Notes: generated by a model from the letters alone, not told the origin. A stretch of 64,000 nucleotides of DNA from Nocardia rhizosphaerihabitans (GCF_014646295.1 NZ_BMNE01000002.1:1179440-1243439), one strand, 5' to 3'; shown: positions 18,336 to 26,680, counted from the stretch's first letter. Translations and numbers: made by a program.

Positions 18336-19481
18336 CTACAGGCCGAGGTCGCGGCCGATGAGCTCCTTCATGATCTCGTTGGAGCCCGCCCAGATCTTGG
18401 TGACCCTGGCGTCCATCCAGGCCCGCGCGACCCGGTACTCGCGCATGTAGCCGTAGCCGCCATGCAGCTGCACACACGCGTCGAGCACGTCGTTCTGGAT
18501 CTGCGCCGACCACCACTTGGCCTTCGCGGCATCGACCGCGGAGAGCTTGCCCTCGGCGTGCGCGGCGATACCCTGATCGACGAACGCCTGCGTCACTTCG
18601 ATTTTGGTGACCAGCTCGGCGAAGAGGAACTTGTTGTACTGGAAGCTGCCGATCTGCTGCCCGAACGCCTTGCGCTCCTTGGCGTAGGCGAGGGTCTCGT
18701 CCAGGATCGCCGCGGCGTGGGCGATATTGGAGATCGCGGCGCCGATGCGCTCCTGCGGCAGCCGCTCCATCATCGCGATGAAGCCGCGGTCGACCTCGCC
18801 GATCCGGTTGGCGTCGGGGACGCGGACATTGTCGAAGAACAGCTCGGCGGTGTCGGATTCGGGCTGGCCGACCTTGTCGAGCTTGCGGCCGCGGGTGAAG
18901 CCCTCCATGCCGTTCTCCACCGCGAACAGCGTGATGCCCTTGGCCTTCTTCTCCGGGCTGGTGCGGGCGGCGACGATCACCAGGTCGGCGTTGAAACCGT
19001 TGGTGATGAACGTCTTCGAGCCGTTGATGATCCAGTCGTCGCCGTCGCGGACCGCGGTGGTCTTGAGCGCGGCCAGGTCGGAGCCGCCCGACGGCTCGGT
19101 CATGCCGATGGCGGTGATGATCTCGCCGGTGCAGAACTTGGGTAGCCAGCGCTGCTTCTGCTCGTCGGTGGTCAGTTCCACCAGGTACGGCGCGCACACG
19201 TCGTAGTGGATGCCGAACGAGGAGGCCAGGGCCGCACCGGCTTTGGCGAGTTCCTCGCCGAGCACCGCGTTGAACCGGTAGTCGCCGGCGTCGCTGCCGC
19301 CGAACTCCTCCGGCACACCGAGGCCGAGGTAGCCGAGTTCGCCTGCGGCGAGCCAGGTTTCGCGGTCGATCGCGCGCTCTTCGGTGAAGCGTTCGGCATT
19401 GGGCTCGATCGAGCGCTTGACGAACTCGGCGACCGAGGCGCGGAAGGCCTCGTGGTCCTCGGTGTAGATGGTGCGCTGCAT
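18336..19481 (-). CDS. Acyl-CoA dehydrogenase
   Basis: This 381-residue FAD-dependent enzyme oxidises acyl-CoA to trans-2-enoyl-CoA. The signatures are IGMTEPSGGSDLAALKTTA (FAD/substrate loop), ERKAFGQQIGSFQ, QLHGGYGYMREYRVARAWMDAR and the C-terminal GSNEIMKELIGR carrying the likely catalytic Glu. It is the second gene of an operon 17 bases downstream of a TetR regulator, and the promoter of that regulator has repeats suited to autoregulation. Substrate chain length cannot be deduced. Confidence 0.93.
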   Translation of the reverse strand: MQRTIYTEDHEAFRASVAEFVKRSIEPNAERFTEERAIDRETWLAAGELGYLGLGVPEEFGGSDAGDYRFNAVLGEELAKAGAALASSFGIHYDVCAPYLVELTTDEQKQRWLPKFCTGEIITAIGMTEPSGGSDLAALKTTAVRDGDDWIINGSKTFITNGFNADLVIVAARTSPEKKAKGITLFAVENGMEGFTRGRKLDKVGQPESDTAELFFDNVRVPDANRIGEVDRGFIAMMERLPQERIGAAISNIAHAAAILDETLAYAKERKAFGQQIGSFQYNKFLFAELVTKIEVTQAFVDQGIAAHAEGKLSAVDAAKAKWWSAQIQNDVLDACVQLHGGYGYMREYRVARAWMDARVTKIWAGSNEIMKELIGRDLGL

Positions 19482-19498
19482 GGGTTTCCTTTCGTGTT

Positions 19499-20104
19499 CT
19501 ACTGTTCGGGCCGTTCGCCCAGCAGAACCAGCGACGCCTGGACGACCTTGGCCGCGTCGGGTTCCTCACCGCTGATGACATCGGCGTAGATGAAGGTCTC
19601 GGTGATCCGCGACAGCAGCAGCGCCAGTTCCGGCACCGGCAGCGGCGGATCGAGTGTGCCCGCCGAGATCTCCTCGGTGAGCAGGTCGGCGATGAACGCG
19701 ACGAAGCGCCGCTGCATCGAGCCGGCCCTGGTGGTGAGCAGGCGCAGCGCGCGTTCGGGTTCGCGGCGCAGGAATTGGCGGAAGGCGTCGGAGGTGTTGA
19801 CGGCCTGGGCGAAATCGCCCAGGACCGTGGCGATCCGGCGCGCACCGTGTCCTGGCGCGGCCGCGACGGCGCGGCGCAGGGTCGGTTCGGCCACCGACCA
19901 GATCACCTCGGACAGCAGCTCGTCGCGGCCGCCGACCCAGCGGAACAGGGTGGCCCGGTTGACGCCGAGCTCGTCGGCGAGTTCCTTCATCTCCAGCCTG
20001 CGGCCCGCCAGGAACCCGGATCGCGCTGCCTTGAACGCGGTGATCACGTCGGGGCGGGCGGCAATGTCGGCCAGGCGCTGCCCCAGTGTTGTCTGCTCGG
20101 TCAC
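19499..20104 (-). CDS. TetR-family regulator (QsdR-like) upstream of the acyl-CoA dehydrogenase
   Basis: The start is GTG 20104, preceded by GGAGGTGA; the open frame extends 25 codons upstream into the promoter. The HTH GRRLEMKELADELGVNRATLFRWVGGRDELLSEV is followed by a ligand-binding domain. This wording (NRATLFRWVGGRDELL) resembles the QsdR group of TetR regulators. It probably controls its own operon with the acyl-CoA dehydrogenase, sensing an acyl-CoA or related ligand (inference). Confidence 0.87.
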   Translation of the reverse strand: MTEQTTLGQRLADIAARPDVITAFKAARSGFLAGRRLEMKELADELGVNRATLFRWVGGRDELLSEVIWSVAEPTLRRAVAAAPGHGARRIATVLGDFAQAVNTSDAFRQFLRREPERALRLLTTRAGSMQRRFVAFIADLLTEEISAGTLDPPLPVPELALLLSRITETFIYADVISGEEPDAAKVVQASLVLLGERPEQ

Positions 20105-20117
20105 GTCACCTCCCCGG

Positions 20118-20160
20118 TGCAACATCTCCCTCAGTGTATGGGGGATGCAACATCTGTCAA
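20118..20160 (-). promoter_or_regulatory. Promoter of the TetR/acyl-CoA dehydrogenase operon with a duplicated 10-mer
   Basis: Read on the minus strand there is TTGACA (20160-20155), a 16-base spacer, and TACACT (20138-20133). The 10-mer TGCAACATCT occurs twice on the plus strand, at 20118-20127 and 20146-20155, the second copy abutting the -35 box and the first near the expected transcription start. The pair, 28 bases apart, is a plausible TetR operator for autoregulation. Confidence 0.55.
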
Positions 20161-20178
20161 TATGTCGCACCGGGGGCA

Positions 20179-20214
20179 CAAAAAAAACTCCCCGGTCGCA
20201 ATGACCGGGGAGTT
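20179..20214 (-). terminator. Rho-independent terminator of tRNA-Glu
   Basis: On the minus strand, a perfect 12-bp stem (20203-20214 with 20186-20197, 5-base loop) is followed by a run of seven T residues (plus-strand A-tract 20179-20185). It begins 6 bases after the tRNA 3' end. Confidence 0.9.
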
Positions 20215-20219
20215 CGTTG

Positions 20220-20292
20220 TAGCCCCGACGGGATTTGAACCCGCGCTACCGCCTTGAGAGGGCGGCGTCCTAGGCCGCTAGACGACGGGGCC
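20220..20292 (-). tRNA. tRNA-Glu (anticodon CUC)
   Basis: The 73-nt cloverleaf on the minus strand has acceptor arm GGCCCCG pairing with CGGGGCU plus a discriminator A, the D-arm sequence UCUAGCGGCCUAGGA, anticodon loop CCCUCUCAAGG with CUC, and a T-arm with GGUUCAAAUCC. CCA is not encoded. The CUC anticodon reads GAG, the dominant Glu codon in this GC-rich genome. A strong terminator follows directly. Confidence 0.95.
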
Positions 20293-20421
20293 AGAACAAC
20301 AGCTCACCTGCGTGAACCGCGCGGAACATACGATAGCCGACGACCGGGCAATCGACCAAAACGGCTGGTGACCGCCTTTTTCCCGGGTGGGCCGAGCATG
20401 TTTAGCGATGGCAAACATGCT

Positions 20422-20434
20422 TGTATTCAATACA
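20422..20434. promoter_or_regulatory. Candidate TetR operator, TGTATT-C-AATACA
   Basis: A perfect 13-bp palindrome lies 22 bases before the GTG start of the following TetR gene, in otherwise GC-rich sequence. Its position overlaps the expected promoter, suggesting autorepression. Confidence 0.55.
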
Positions 20435-20455
20435 GGTGCGTTCCATGATGGAGGG

Positions 20456-21106
20456 GTGAGTGCTTCGGTTTCCCGTCGATACGACTCCTCGCTACGCCAG
20501 GACATGGCGGCGCGAACCCGCCAGGCGGTGTTCGAGGTGGCGGGCCGGTTCTTCGTCGAACGCGGCTGGGACGGCACGTCGATGCGTGACATCGCGCAGG
20601 CGGCGGGGTGCTCGGTGGAGACGATCTACTCGAGGATCGGCAACAAGGCGGCCTTGCTGAAAGCGGTCCTCGACCGGGCGGTCGTCGGCGACGACGCGGT
20701 GCTGTCGCCGGCCGACCGGCCCTGGTTCGACATCGAGAGCGGCAGGCCGCTCTCCGAACGCGCCGCCGAACTCGCCGCGGTGGCGGCATCGATCTACCGG
20801 CGCACCGCGCATCTGCGCCGCGCACTCGACATCGCGGCCGAAGGCCATGCCGAGCTGCGCGAGCTCGACACGAAATGCCGTGCGGACGAACGGATCTCAC
20901 GGACTGCGCTGGTCTCGGCGGCCGCGGGAAGGCCGCTGACCGAGATCGAAGCGGATGGGATCCAGGGCATCTTCAGCAACGAGATGTACCTGTTGCTGAC
21001 CGACCGATCCGGATGGACACACGAGCAGTATCAGGACTGGGCGGCCGCCATGGTGATACGGCTGCTCGACCTCGACGAGGAGCGCGCTCATGACCACCGA
21101 CCCTGA
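20456..21106 (+). CDS. TetR-family transcriptional regulator
   Basis: The start is GTG 20456 behind GGAGG (tight spacing); an upstream in-frame ATG would place the palindrome inside the gene. The product, 216 residues, has RQAVFEVAGRFFVERGWDGTSMRDIAQAAGCSVETIYSRIGNKAALLKAV as a textbook TetR HTH and a C-terminal ligand domain ending in a His-rich tail. The palindrome at 20422 is its likely operator. A coenzyme/cyclase-like remnant follows directly, so any regulated operon partner may have been lost. Confidence 0.87.
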   Translation: MSASVSRRYDSSLRQDMAARTRQAVFEVAGRFFVERGWDGTSMRDIAQAAGCSVETIYSRIGNKAALLKAVLDRAVVGDDAVLSPADRPWFDIESGRPLSERAAELAAVAASIYRRTAHLRRALDIAAEGHAELRELDTKCRADERISRTALVSAAAGRPLTEIEADGIQGIFSNEMYLLLTDRSGWTHEQYQDWAAAMVIRLLDLDEERAHDHRP

Positions 21107-21108
21107 TC

Positions 21109-21240
21109 GTGTCCGAGACGGCCGAATGGCGCTACACCCTCGAACCCACCGGCTCCGGCACCCGCATCGTGCAGACCTACCGCCTCCTCGCCATGCCGAT
21201 CTGGTTCGACCGCCTGGTCTGGCTGTCCACCCCCCGCCCA
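21109..21240 (+). pseudogene. Fragment of an SRPBCC (polyketide cyclase/dehydrase-like) protein
   Basis: Starting 3 bases after the TetR stop, about 40 codons read SETAEWRYTLEPTGSGTR, then IVQTYRLLAMPIWFDRLVW. The pattern W-x-Y-x-L-E-P-T-x-x-GTR-x-x-Q-x-Y is the central part of SRPBCC ligand-binding proteins. The N-terminal strand/helix part is missing, and the frame then runs into non-homologous Pro/Arg-rich sequence. It is interpreted as the remnant of a partly deleted gene. The sequence from 21240 to 21444 holds nothing recognisable. Confidence 0.5.
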
Positions 21241-21444
21241 CCACGACCGCCGAAACGCCCTGCACGGCGATCTCAGCCCGCTTGCCCGTCTCGCGGAAGC
21301 GGCATAGAGCAGGCGCGGGCAGGGGAGGGTGATGAGGTTGGCGCGTTCGGCATGAGATTGGCGTGTTCTGTCCTTGTCGCGGCCACCGATGGAATTCGAG
21401 ACTTACGTTTCGTGTAGTCAGTGTGCGAACGAGGGGAGCATGCG

Positions 21445-21636
21445 ATGTCGGTAACGAGAGAGAGTGCCACCGCCTATGTGATTTCCGCGCTGGAGGCGAA
21501 GGGAACCGCAACGCGGGACGACTTCGACGTCGCCGGGATCGTCGCTGCGTTCCGGGACATCGCCGAGGGGTGGGACTTCCACCTGATGGAGCGAGAAACC
21601 TTCTGGCGGATCGCCTCGACCTATCTCAGAACGTGA
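21445..21636 (+). CDS. Small conserved-looking hypothetical protein (63 aa)
   Basis: ATG 21445 follows GAGGGGA. The 63-residue product (MSVTRESATAYVISALEAKG, later FDVAGIVAAFRDIAEGWDFHLMERETFWRIA) is acidic and helical, with a layout suggesting a folded mini-domain with an FxxxxIAxGWDF motif. No function is recognised. Its end overlaps the 3' end of the convergent AraC gene by 11 bases. Confidence 0.65.
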   Translation: MSVTRESATAYVISALEAKGTATRDDFDVAGIVAAFRDIAEGWDFHLMERETFWRIASTYLRT

Positions 21637-22633
21637 GTCTGCGTGCCGGATGGGAACCCGCCGACCAGCGCCGGGCCGCCCGGCGCGCCGAGCCCGCATC
21701 GGAGTAGCCGAGGAGTTCGGCCTGCCTGGTGCCGGTGAGCGGGAGCGACCCCGCGGACACCGCTCGCGTCAACCGGGCGCTGCGAGCCCGATCCAGTTCG
21801 GCCCGCCAGGTCGTGCCCGCCTCGGTGAGCCGCCGCTGCAGGGTCCGCGGGCTGATGCGGAGGATCCGGGCGACACTGTTCAGGGAGACCTCTCCGGCTT
21901 CGATGGCCTTGTCCACCGCGGCGGCCACTCGTTCGGGCCAGGCCGAGGCGAGGGTCGGCGGGGGTGGCAGCGCGGCGGCCAGCGGCAGAAGGACTGCGGC
22001 CAGTACCGGATCGGCGGTGGTCAGGGGCAGATCCAGGTCCGCGGCGCGGAAGGTGATCGAATCGGTGGGAGCATCGAATTCCACCGTGGCGGAACCGAAT
22101 ACGGCACGGAAGCCGTCGAGGTGCGTGGGGGCGGCCTGGCGCAGCGAGACGCGCACGGGGTTCAACGGACCGTCGACGACCCTGCGGGCGCGGCTCAGGA
22201 CGGCCGCCAGTCCCCACAGTTGGGTGTGATCCCGTCCCCGGCCATCGCCATCGAGCATCTCGAGGTAGAGGGTGGACTCGTTCTCGTTCTCGGCGACCAG
22301 GTCGAACCGGTGATTGGTGGTGACCGCGGTGATGTGGGGCCCGCAGGTGGCCAGCCCGTCACCCAGCGTCGGCGCCGAGGCGAACAGATAGTCGTACAGG
22401 CCCAGGCTGGACAGCTCGTAGCGACGGGCGACCTGCAGGGCGACGTCCGGGCCGAGGCGATATTCGCCGATCTCCCACAGCCGGGAGAACGTCGCGCTGG
22501 GCAGGTGCACGTCGTCACCGGTCATCGACCAATCCGGGACTCCTGCGTCCCGAATCAGCTGTGCGCGATCCAGCCCGGCAGCATCGAGCTGGGAGATGAC
22601 GAAACGGTGCAGCAAACTCTGGTCGGTAGCCAT
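21626..22633 (-). CDS. AraC-family regulator with an arabinose-binding-like N-terminal domain
   Basis: The start is ATG 22633 behind AGGAGA. The 335-residue protein has an N-terminal sensor domain of the 'Arabinose_bd' type (LGPDVALQVARRYELSSLGLYDYLFASAPTLGDGL) and a C-terminal HTH_18 (VSLNSVARILRISPRTLQRRLTEAGTTWRAELDRAR), the single well-conserved half. This OruR/VirS-like architecture is typical of regulators of nearby catabolic genes; no obvious target adjoins it. The second HTH is diverged (LTGTRQAELLGYSDAGSARRAARRW). Confidence 0.87.
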   Translation of the reverse strand: MATDQSLLHRFVISQLDAAGLDRAQLIRDAGVPDWSMTGDDVHLPSATFSRLWEIGEYRLGPDVALQVARRYELSSLGLYDYLFASAPTLGDGLATCGPHITAVTTNHRFDLVAENENESTLYLEMLDGDGRGRDHTQLWGLAAVLSRARRVVDGPLNPVRVSLRQAAPTHLDGFRAVFGSATVEFDAPTDSITFRAADLDLPLTTADPVLAAVLLPLAAALPPPPTLASAWPERVAAAVDKAIEAGEVSLNSVARILRISPRTLQRRLTEAGTTWRAELDRARSARLTRAVSAGSLPLTGTRQAELLGYSDAGSARRAARRWSAGSHPARRLTF

Positions 22634-22861
22634 GACGTCTCCTCGTGGCGGCATGCCGATCCGCGGACCGGTAGCGGCGACGCTACGCATTGTTCGAATG
22701 CGGGTCCATCATTGCGCAGACCGAATCGCGGCGAAAGCGCGAGGCTGATTCTCGCGCCGACGTCAGCCGGAGGTTGACCTGCCCGGGTGGTCCCCGAGTG
22801 ATGATTTCGACGGTAGTCACCTCCGGATCGCGCCATCCGGGGCCGAACCGACGCTGTGCGC

Positions 22862-22907
22862 GGGACCTTCGGCATCTCGTCTCGGGTTTTCGGGGACCAA
22901 CGGCCTC
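22862..22907. promoter_or_regulatory. Tandem DosR-box-like motifs upstream of the phosphoribosyltransferase gene
   Basis: Two 15-bp motifs fit GGGAC-N4-G-N-C: GGGACCTTCGGCATC at 22862-22876 and GGGACCAACGGCCTC at 22893-22907. They are 31 bp apart (about three helical turns) and 117 and 72 bases from the start codon at 22979. The mycobacterial DosR consensus is palindromic with halves GGGAC and GTCCC separated by four bases. Confidence 0.55.
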
Positions 22908-22978
22908 TCCACTCGGCGACGATCGGACCTCCCCGCACGGCCCGCCGAAGTAGACGCTGGTTCGTGAGGAGGTTCGCG

Positions 22979-23671
22979 ATGTTGTTCGACGATCGTCGTG
23001 ACGCCGGACGTCAGCTGGCGGAACGGCTGGTACATCTGCGAGACGAGGATCTCATCGTGGTGGGCCTGCCGCGCGGCGGTGTTCCCGTGGCCTATGAGAT
23101 CGCCCAGGCGCTGGACGCGCCGCTGGATGTGATCGTCGTGCGCAAACTCGGCGTCCCCTATCAGCCGGAGCTGGCGTTCGGCGCGATCGGCGAGGACGAC
23201 GCCCGGGTGATCAACGATGTCGTCGTCGCGTACACCGGACTCGCCGGCGCGGACATGGCGAGCGTGGAACGCCGCGAACGAGAGGAACTCGCGCGGCGAG
23301 CCGAGCGGCTGCGGCGCACATACCCGCGTGTCACGCTGTCCGGCCGCACCGCGGTCGTCGTCGACGATGGAATCGCGACCGGCGCGACCGCTCGTGCCGC
23401 CTGCCAGGTCGCGCGTGCGCGCGGCGCTCAGCGCGTCGTGCTCGCGGTTCCGGTAGCGCCGCGGGACACGCTGGCGATGCTGCGAGACGTAGCCGACGAG
23501 GTGGTCTGCCTGGAGCTTCCCACCTGGTTCAGCGCGGTCGGCTGCTGGTATCGCCGTTTCGGCCAGGTCTCCGACGCCGAGGTCGCCGAATTGCTGCGCC
23601 GGGCCGCCGAAGTCGCCAGCGAGCCACAGCCGAACGCCGGGGACGATCCGCCGACGTCACCGGCTGGCTGA
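22979..23671 (+). CDS. Phosphoribosyltransferase-domain protein (Rv0571c N-terminal type)
   Basis: ATG 22979 follows GAGGAGG. The 230-residue protein starts MLFDDRRDAGRQLAERL and has a type I PRTase fold: LIVVGLPRGGVPVAYEIAQAL, VIVVRKLGVPYQPELAFGAIGE and the PRPP loop VVVDDGIATGATARAA. In M. tuberculosis Rv0571c, a DosR-regulated protein, this domain is fused to a C-terminal hydrolase. Here the hydrolase lies 15 bases downstream in another frame, so the fusion is split. The substrate is unknown. Two DosR-box-like motifs precede it. Confidence 0.88.
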   Translation: MLFDDRRDAGRQLAERLVHLRDEDLIVVGLPRGGVPVAYEIAQALDAPLDVIVVRKLGVPYQPELAFGAIGEDDARVINDVVVAYTGLAGADMASVERREREELARRAERLRRTYPRVTLSGRTAVVVDDGIATGATARAACQVARARGAQRVVLAVPVAPRDTLAMLRDVADEVVCLELPTWFSAVGCWYRRFGQVSDAEVAELLRRAAEVASEPQPNAGDDPPTSPAG

Positions 23672-23685
23672 CTCGCCAAGACGAC

Positions 23686-24069
23686 GTGACCGGCCTGCGG
23701 ATCGGATACTTCGGTGCCAGCACGGGTGCTGCCGCTGCGCTTCGTGCGGCGGCCGATCCCGGGCTCGAGATCGCCGCGGTCGTGTCGCGTGGCAGGCGGC
23801 CGGGTCGCACCGGGCCGGCTCTCGCGGCGGTGCGCGCACCAACCCTGCTGATCGTCGGTGGTGACGACGTCGCCGTCCTGGAACTGAACCGTCTCGCCGC
23901 GGAGGCGATGTCGTGCGAGACCGTGCTGACGGTGGTGCCCGGCGCCACCCACCTGTTCTCCGAGCCAGGAACGTTGGAGAAAGTCGCCGAACTGGCCCGC
24001 GACTGGCTGGTCGATCAGCTGGCGCCCGGGCCCGCCGACGACATCCCGGGCGGCCATGGATTGCCGTGA
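23686..24069 (+). CDS. Truncated alpha/beta hydrolase (dienelactone-hydrolase-like C-terminal half)
   Basis: From GTG 23686, 127 residues read MTGLRIGYFGASTGAAAALR (nucleophile elbow GxSxG), then PTLLIVGGDDVAVLELN (acid) and VVPGATHLFSEPGTLEKVAELARDWL (His). The catalytic triad residues are therefore present, but the N-terminal half of the hydrolase fold is missing. The protein matches the hydrolase module of Rv0571c-type fusions and probably arose by deletion plus frameshift of such a fusion. It may be non-functional; there is no clear ribosome-binding site. Confidence 0.65.
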   Translation: MTGLRIGYFGASTGAAAALRAAADPGLEIAAVVSRGRRPGRTGPALAAVRAPTLLIVGGDDVAVLELNRLAAEAMSCETVLTVVPGATHLFSEPGTLEKVAELARDWLVDQLAPGPADDIPGGHGLP

Positions 24070-24070
24070 T

Positions 24071-24085
24071 GGGCCGTTCGTCACG
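24071..24085. promoter_or_regulatory. DosR-box-like motif upstream of the P1B ATPase operon
   Basis: GGGCCGTTCGTCACG at 24071-24085 fits GGGNC-N4-GTC and lies 57 bases before the ATG at 24142. A single, weaker copy. Confidence 0.4.
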
Positions 24086-24141
24086 GGAGTGGGTGATTTC
24101 GGCCCCTGTCGAGACCGGTGAAGCCGAGCAATAGTGATGTC

Positions 24142-24330
24142 ATGGCCAAGACTTCGAATCTCTCCGCGCCCGAACGGCGGCGCATCGCGGAACAGGCCCT
24201 CGATTCGACAGACCAGCGTGCCGAGGACGTGCTGGTCCGGGTCCGGTGCGCGCGTGATTCAGGTGCGCTGATCGTGTTCGGCCAGGTCGCGGAATCGTAT
24301 GTCACCACAAGTTCGGTCGGCATTCCATGA
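24142..24330 (+). CDS. Small hypothetical protein coupled to the P1B ATPase
   Basis: ATG 24142 gives 62 residues, MAKTSNLSAPERRRIAEQAL, with a charged N-terminal helix and a hydrophobic C-terminal stretch (ALIVFGQVAESYVTTSSVG). Its stop overlaps the ATPase start by 4 bases (ATGA), which supports it being real and co-translated. No family is recognised. It may help the transporter or serve mainly for coupling. Confidence 0.6.
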   Translation: MAKTSNLSAPERRRIAEQALDSTDQRAEDVLVRVRCARDSGALIVFGQVAESYVTTSSVGIP

Positions 24331-26606
24331 AGACAGAGACCACACCGCGCGTATTTCGTGAAGCGGTCCTCGCTGCCGTGATCGGCGGATTGGGCGCGAT
24401 AGGGCTGGTGGTGCGTCCGTTCAACGAGTCTGTCGCCGGCACGCTGTGGCTGGCCGCGACCGTGGCCGCGCTCATTCCGGCGGTGGTGTGGGTTCTCCGG
24501 GATCTTCGACGCGGACGCTACGGCGCCGATCTGCTGGCGCTCATCGCGCTGGTGGGCGCCGCCGCGGTCGGCGAGTATTTCGCGGGTGCGCTGATCGCGT
24601 TGATGGTCGCTACCGGCCGGGTATTGGAGGCGTACGCCGGGCAGCGGGCCGGGCGGGATCTCTCCGCGTTACTGGAGCGGGCGCCGCTGTGGACCCATCG
24701 GCGGCGTGCGGGTGAAATCGAATCCGTCGCGGCCGCCGCGATTTCACCGGACGACGTTGTGGTCGTGCTGCCTGGTGAGACGGTACCCGTCGATGGTGTG
24801 CTCGCCACGGCGGGAGTCTTCGACGAATCGGCACTGACGGGGGAATCGATACCGGTGGTACGCCGGGCCAGCACCGAGGTGCGCAGCGGTGTGGTGAACG
24901 CTGGGACGGCCGTGGACATCCGGGCTTCAGCGGCGGCCGATGCCAGTACCTATGCCGGAATCGTCACCCTGGCACGACAGGCGGCCGCCATGGCGTCGCC
25001 GACAGCGCGGCTGGCCGACCGAGTCGCGGTATGGTTCCTGCCTCTCGCGCTTCTGATCGCCGGTGCGGCCTGGATACTGACGGGAGATCCTGTGCGCGCG
25101 GTCGCGGTGGTGGTCACGGCGACGCCCTGTCCGCTGCTGCTGGCGGTTCCGGTCGCGATCACTGCCGGAATGTCGCGGGCGGCACGAGCAGGCGTGGTCG
25201 TGAAGGACGGTGCCGCTCTGGAAACGCTGGGACGCGCCAGGTGTCTGGCGATGGACAAGACCGGCACCGTCACCGTTGGCCGACCGGCGGTGATCGACGT
25301 CGTCGCGGCACCCGGCACCGACACCGACCGCGTGCTGCAGCAGGCCGCCGCGGTGGAGCGGTTCTCACCGCATGTGCTCGCCCACGCCGTCACCGCCGCG
25401 GCCGCGGCCCGTGGACTGGAGCCCGATGCCGCAGAAGAGGTTGGGGAGCAACCCGGCCAGGGTGCGACGGGGATCGTGAACGGCCACACGGTGCGTGTCG
25501 GGCGGCTGCCTTCCCATGCCGAACTCGCGCCGTGGGCACAAGCCGCCCAGCGGCGGGCCCGGCTGGATCTGGCGGCCCTCGTCTGGGTTTGCGTCGAAGA
25601 TGTTCCTGTGGCGGCTCTGCTGGTGCGTGACCGCGTCCGCGCTGACGCCGCCCGCACCATGCGCCGGCTGCGATCCGCGGGTCTGCGTCGGCTGCTCCTG
25701 CTCACCGGCGATCGGGTCGACAACGCCGCGGAGGTGGCGCAGCTGCTGGGACTCACCGAAGTCGTCGCGGACGCCGACCCGGCCGACAAGATCTCGGCCA
25801 TTCGCGCGGAACGACATGACGGTGTGACCGTCATGGTCGGCGATGGTGTGAACGACGCCCCGGCGCTCGCTGCGGCGGATGTGGGTGTCGCTCTCGGCTC
25901 GCGCGGATCGACGGCCGCAGTGCAGGCCGCCGACGCGGTGATCGTGGACGACCGCATCGAACGGCTCGCCGACGCGATCGAGGTCGCACAGCGGTCGCAT
26001 CGGCTCGCCGTGCAGAGCGCGATCGCGGGCATGGCGCTGTCGCTGGCGGCGATGGTCGCTGCCGCCTTCGGACTGCTCGTCCCCGCCGCAGGTGCCCTGG
26101 TACAGGAGGGCATCGACGTCGCGGTGATCCTGAACGCGTTGCGGGCGTTGCGAACTCATCGCGAGCGCCGCACCGAGGCCATCGATCCTCTGGTCGCTCG
26201 GTTCGCACGGGAGCACGAACAGTTGCAGAGCGCGCGTGACTCGGTCCGGCAGGCGGCAGACGCGCTGTCCCGCGGTCCAGGCCCGAGCGCGGATGCCGCG
26301 GTCCGCCGTGCGTTCGATCTGCTCGTCGAGCACATACTGCCGCACGAACACGCCGAGGAGTCGCAGCTGTATCCGGCCCTGGCCGACTATCTGCGCGATC
26401 CGGAGGCAATGGTGACGATGAGCCGCGAGCACATCGAGATCGACCGGCTCGCCGACCGCATCCGCCGCCATCTCGACGACGCCGGGCAAGGCATCCGCAC
26501 CGACCAGATCGATGACCTGCGCGCCACCCTCTATGGACTCGACGCGATCCTCAGCCTGCACTTCGCCCAAGAGGACGAAGCGTTGTTCACCCTGGCGCGT
26601 ACCTGA
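24327..26606 (+). CDS. P1B-type metal-transporting ATPase with C-terminal hemerythrin-like domain (P1B-5-like)
   Basis: This 759-residue P-type ATPase has the phosphorylation motif MDKTGTVTVG, the actuator TGES (ALTGESIPVVRR), the hinge MVGDGVNDAPALAAADVG, and the membrane metal motif TPCP in VTATPCPLLLAVPVA. Residues from about 620 form a helical domain with spaced His and Glu (VEHILPHEHAEESQLY, MSREHIEIDRL, LHFAQEDEALF), the hemerythrin/HHE pattern that binds a di-iron centre. TPC plus a hemerythrin tail is the P1B-5 signature, linked to iron/nickel/cobalt export and oxygen or iron sensing. There is no N-terminal metal-binding domain. Located in the DosR-like island, it could sense oxygen through its tail (inference). 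Confidence 0.9.
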   Translation: MKTETTPRVFREAVLAAVIGGLGAIGLVVRPFNESVAGTLWLAATVAALIPAVVWVLRDLRRGRYGADLLALIALVGAAAVGEYFAGALIALMVATGRVLEAYAGQRAGRDLSALLERAPLWTHRRRAGEIESVAAAAISPDDVVVVLPGETVPVDGVLATAGVFDESALTGESIPVVRRASTEVRSGVVNAGTAVDIRASAAADASTYAGIVTLARQAAAMASPTARLADRVAVWFLPLALLIAGAAWILTGDPVRAVAVVVTATPCPLLLAVPVAITAGMSRAARAGVVVKDGAALETLGRARCLAMDKTGTVTVGRPAVIDVVAAPGTDTDRVLQQAAAVERFSPHVLAHAVTAAAAARGLEPDAAEEVGEQPGQGATGIVNGHTVRVGRLPSHAELAPWAQAAQRRARLDLAALVWVCVEDVPVAALLVRDRVRADAARTMRRLRSAGLRRLLLLTGDRVDNAAEVAQLLGLTEVVADADPADKISAIRAERHDGVTVMVGDGVNDAPALAAADVGVALGSRGSTAAVQAADAVIVDDRIERLADAIEVAQRSHRLAVQSAIAGMALSLAAMVAAAFGLLVPAAGALVQEGIDVAVILNALRALRTHRERRTEAIDPLVARFAREHEQLQSARDSVRQAADALSRGPGPSADAAVRRAFDLLVEHILPHEHAEESQLYPALADYLRDPEAMVTMSREHIEIDRLADRIRRHLDDAGQGIRTDQIDDLRATLYGLDAILSLHFAQEDEALFTLART

Positions 26607-26680
26607 CGCGGCACGAAGAGCCTGTCGGGGCAGCGGCCGAACGGCGCTGGTTCGCAGGTGGTGTATTCGAAGGCGGACCA

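Noticed and set aside
18328..19845. Large Arg/Pro-rich minus-strand open frame overlapping the acyl-CoA dehydrogenase and TetR genes
   Set aside because: A shifted-frame shadow of the two real genes.
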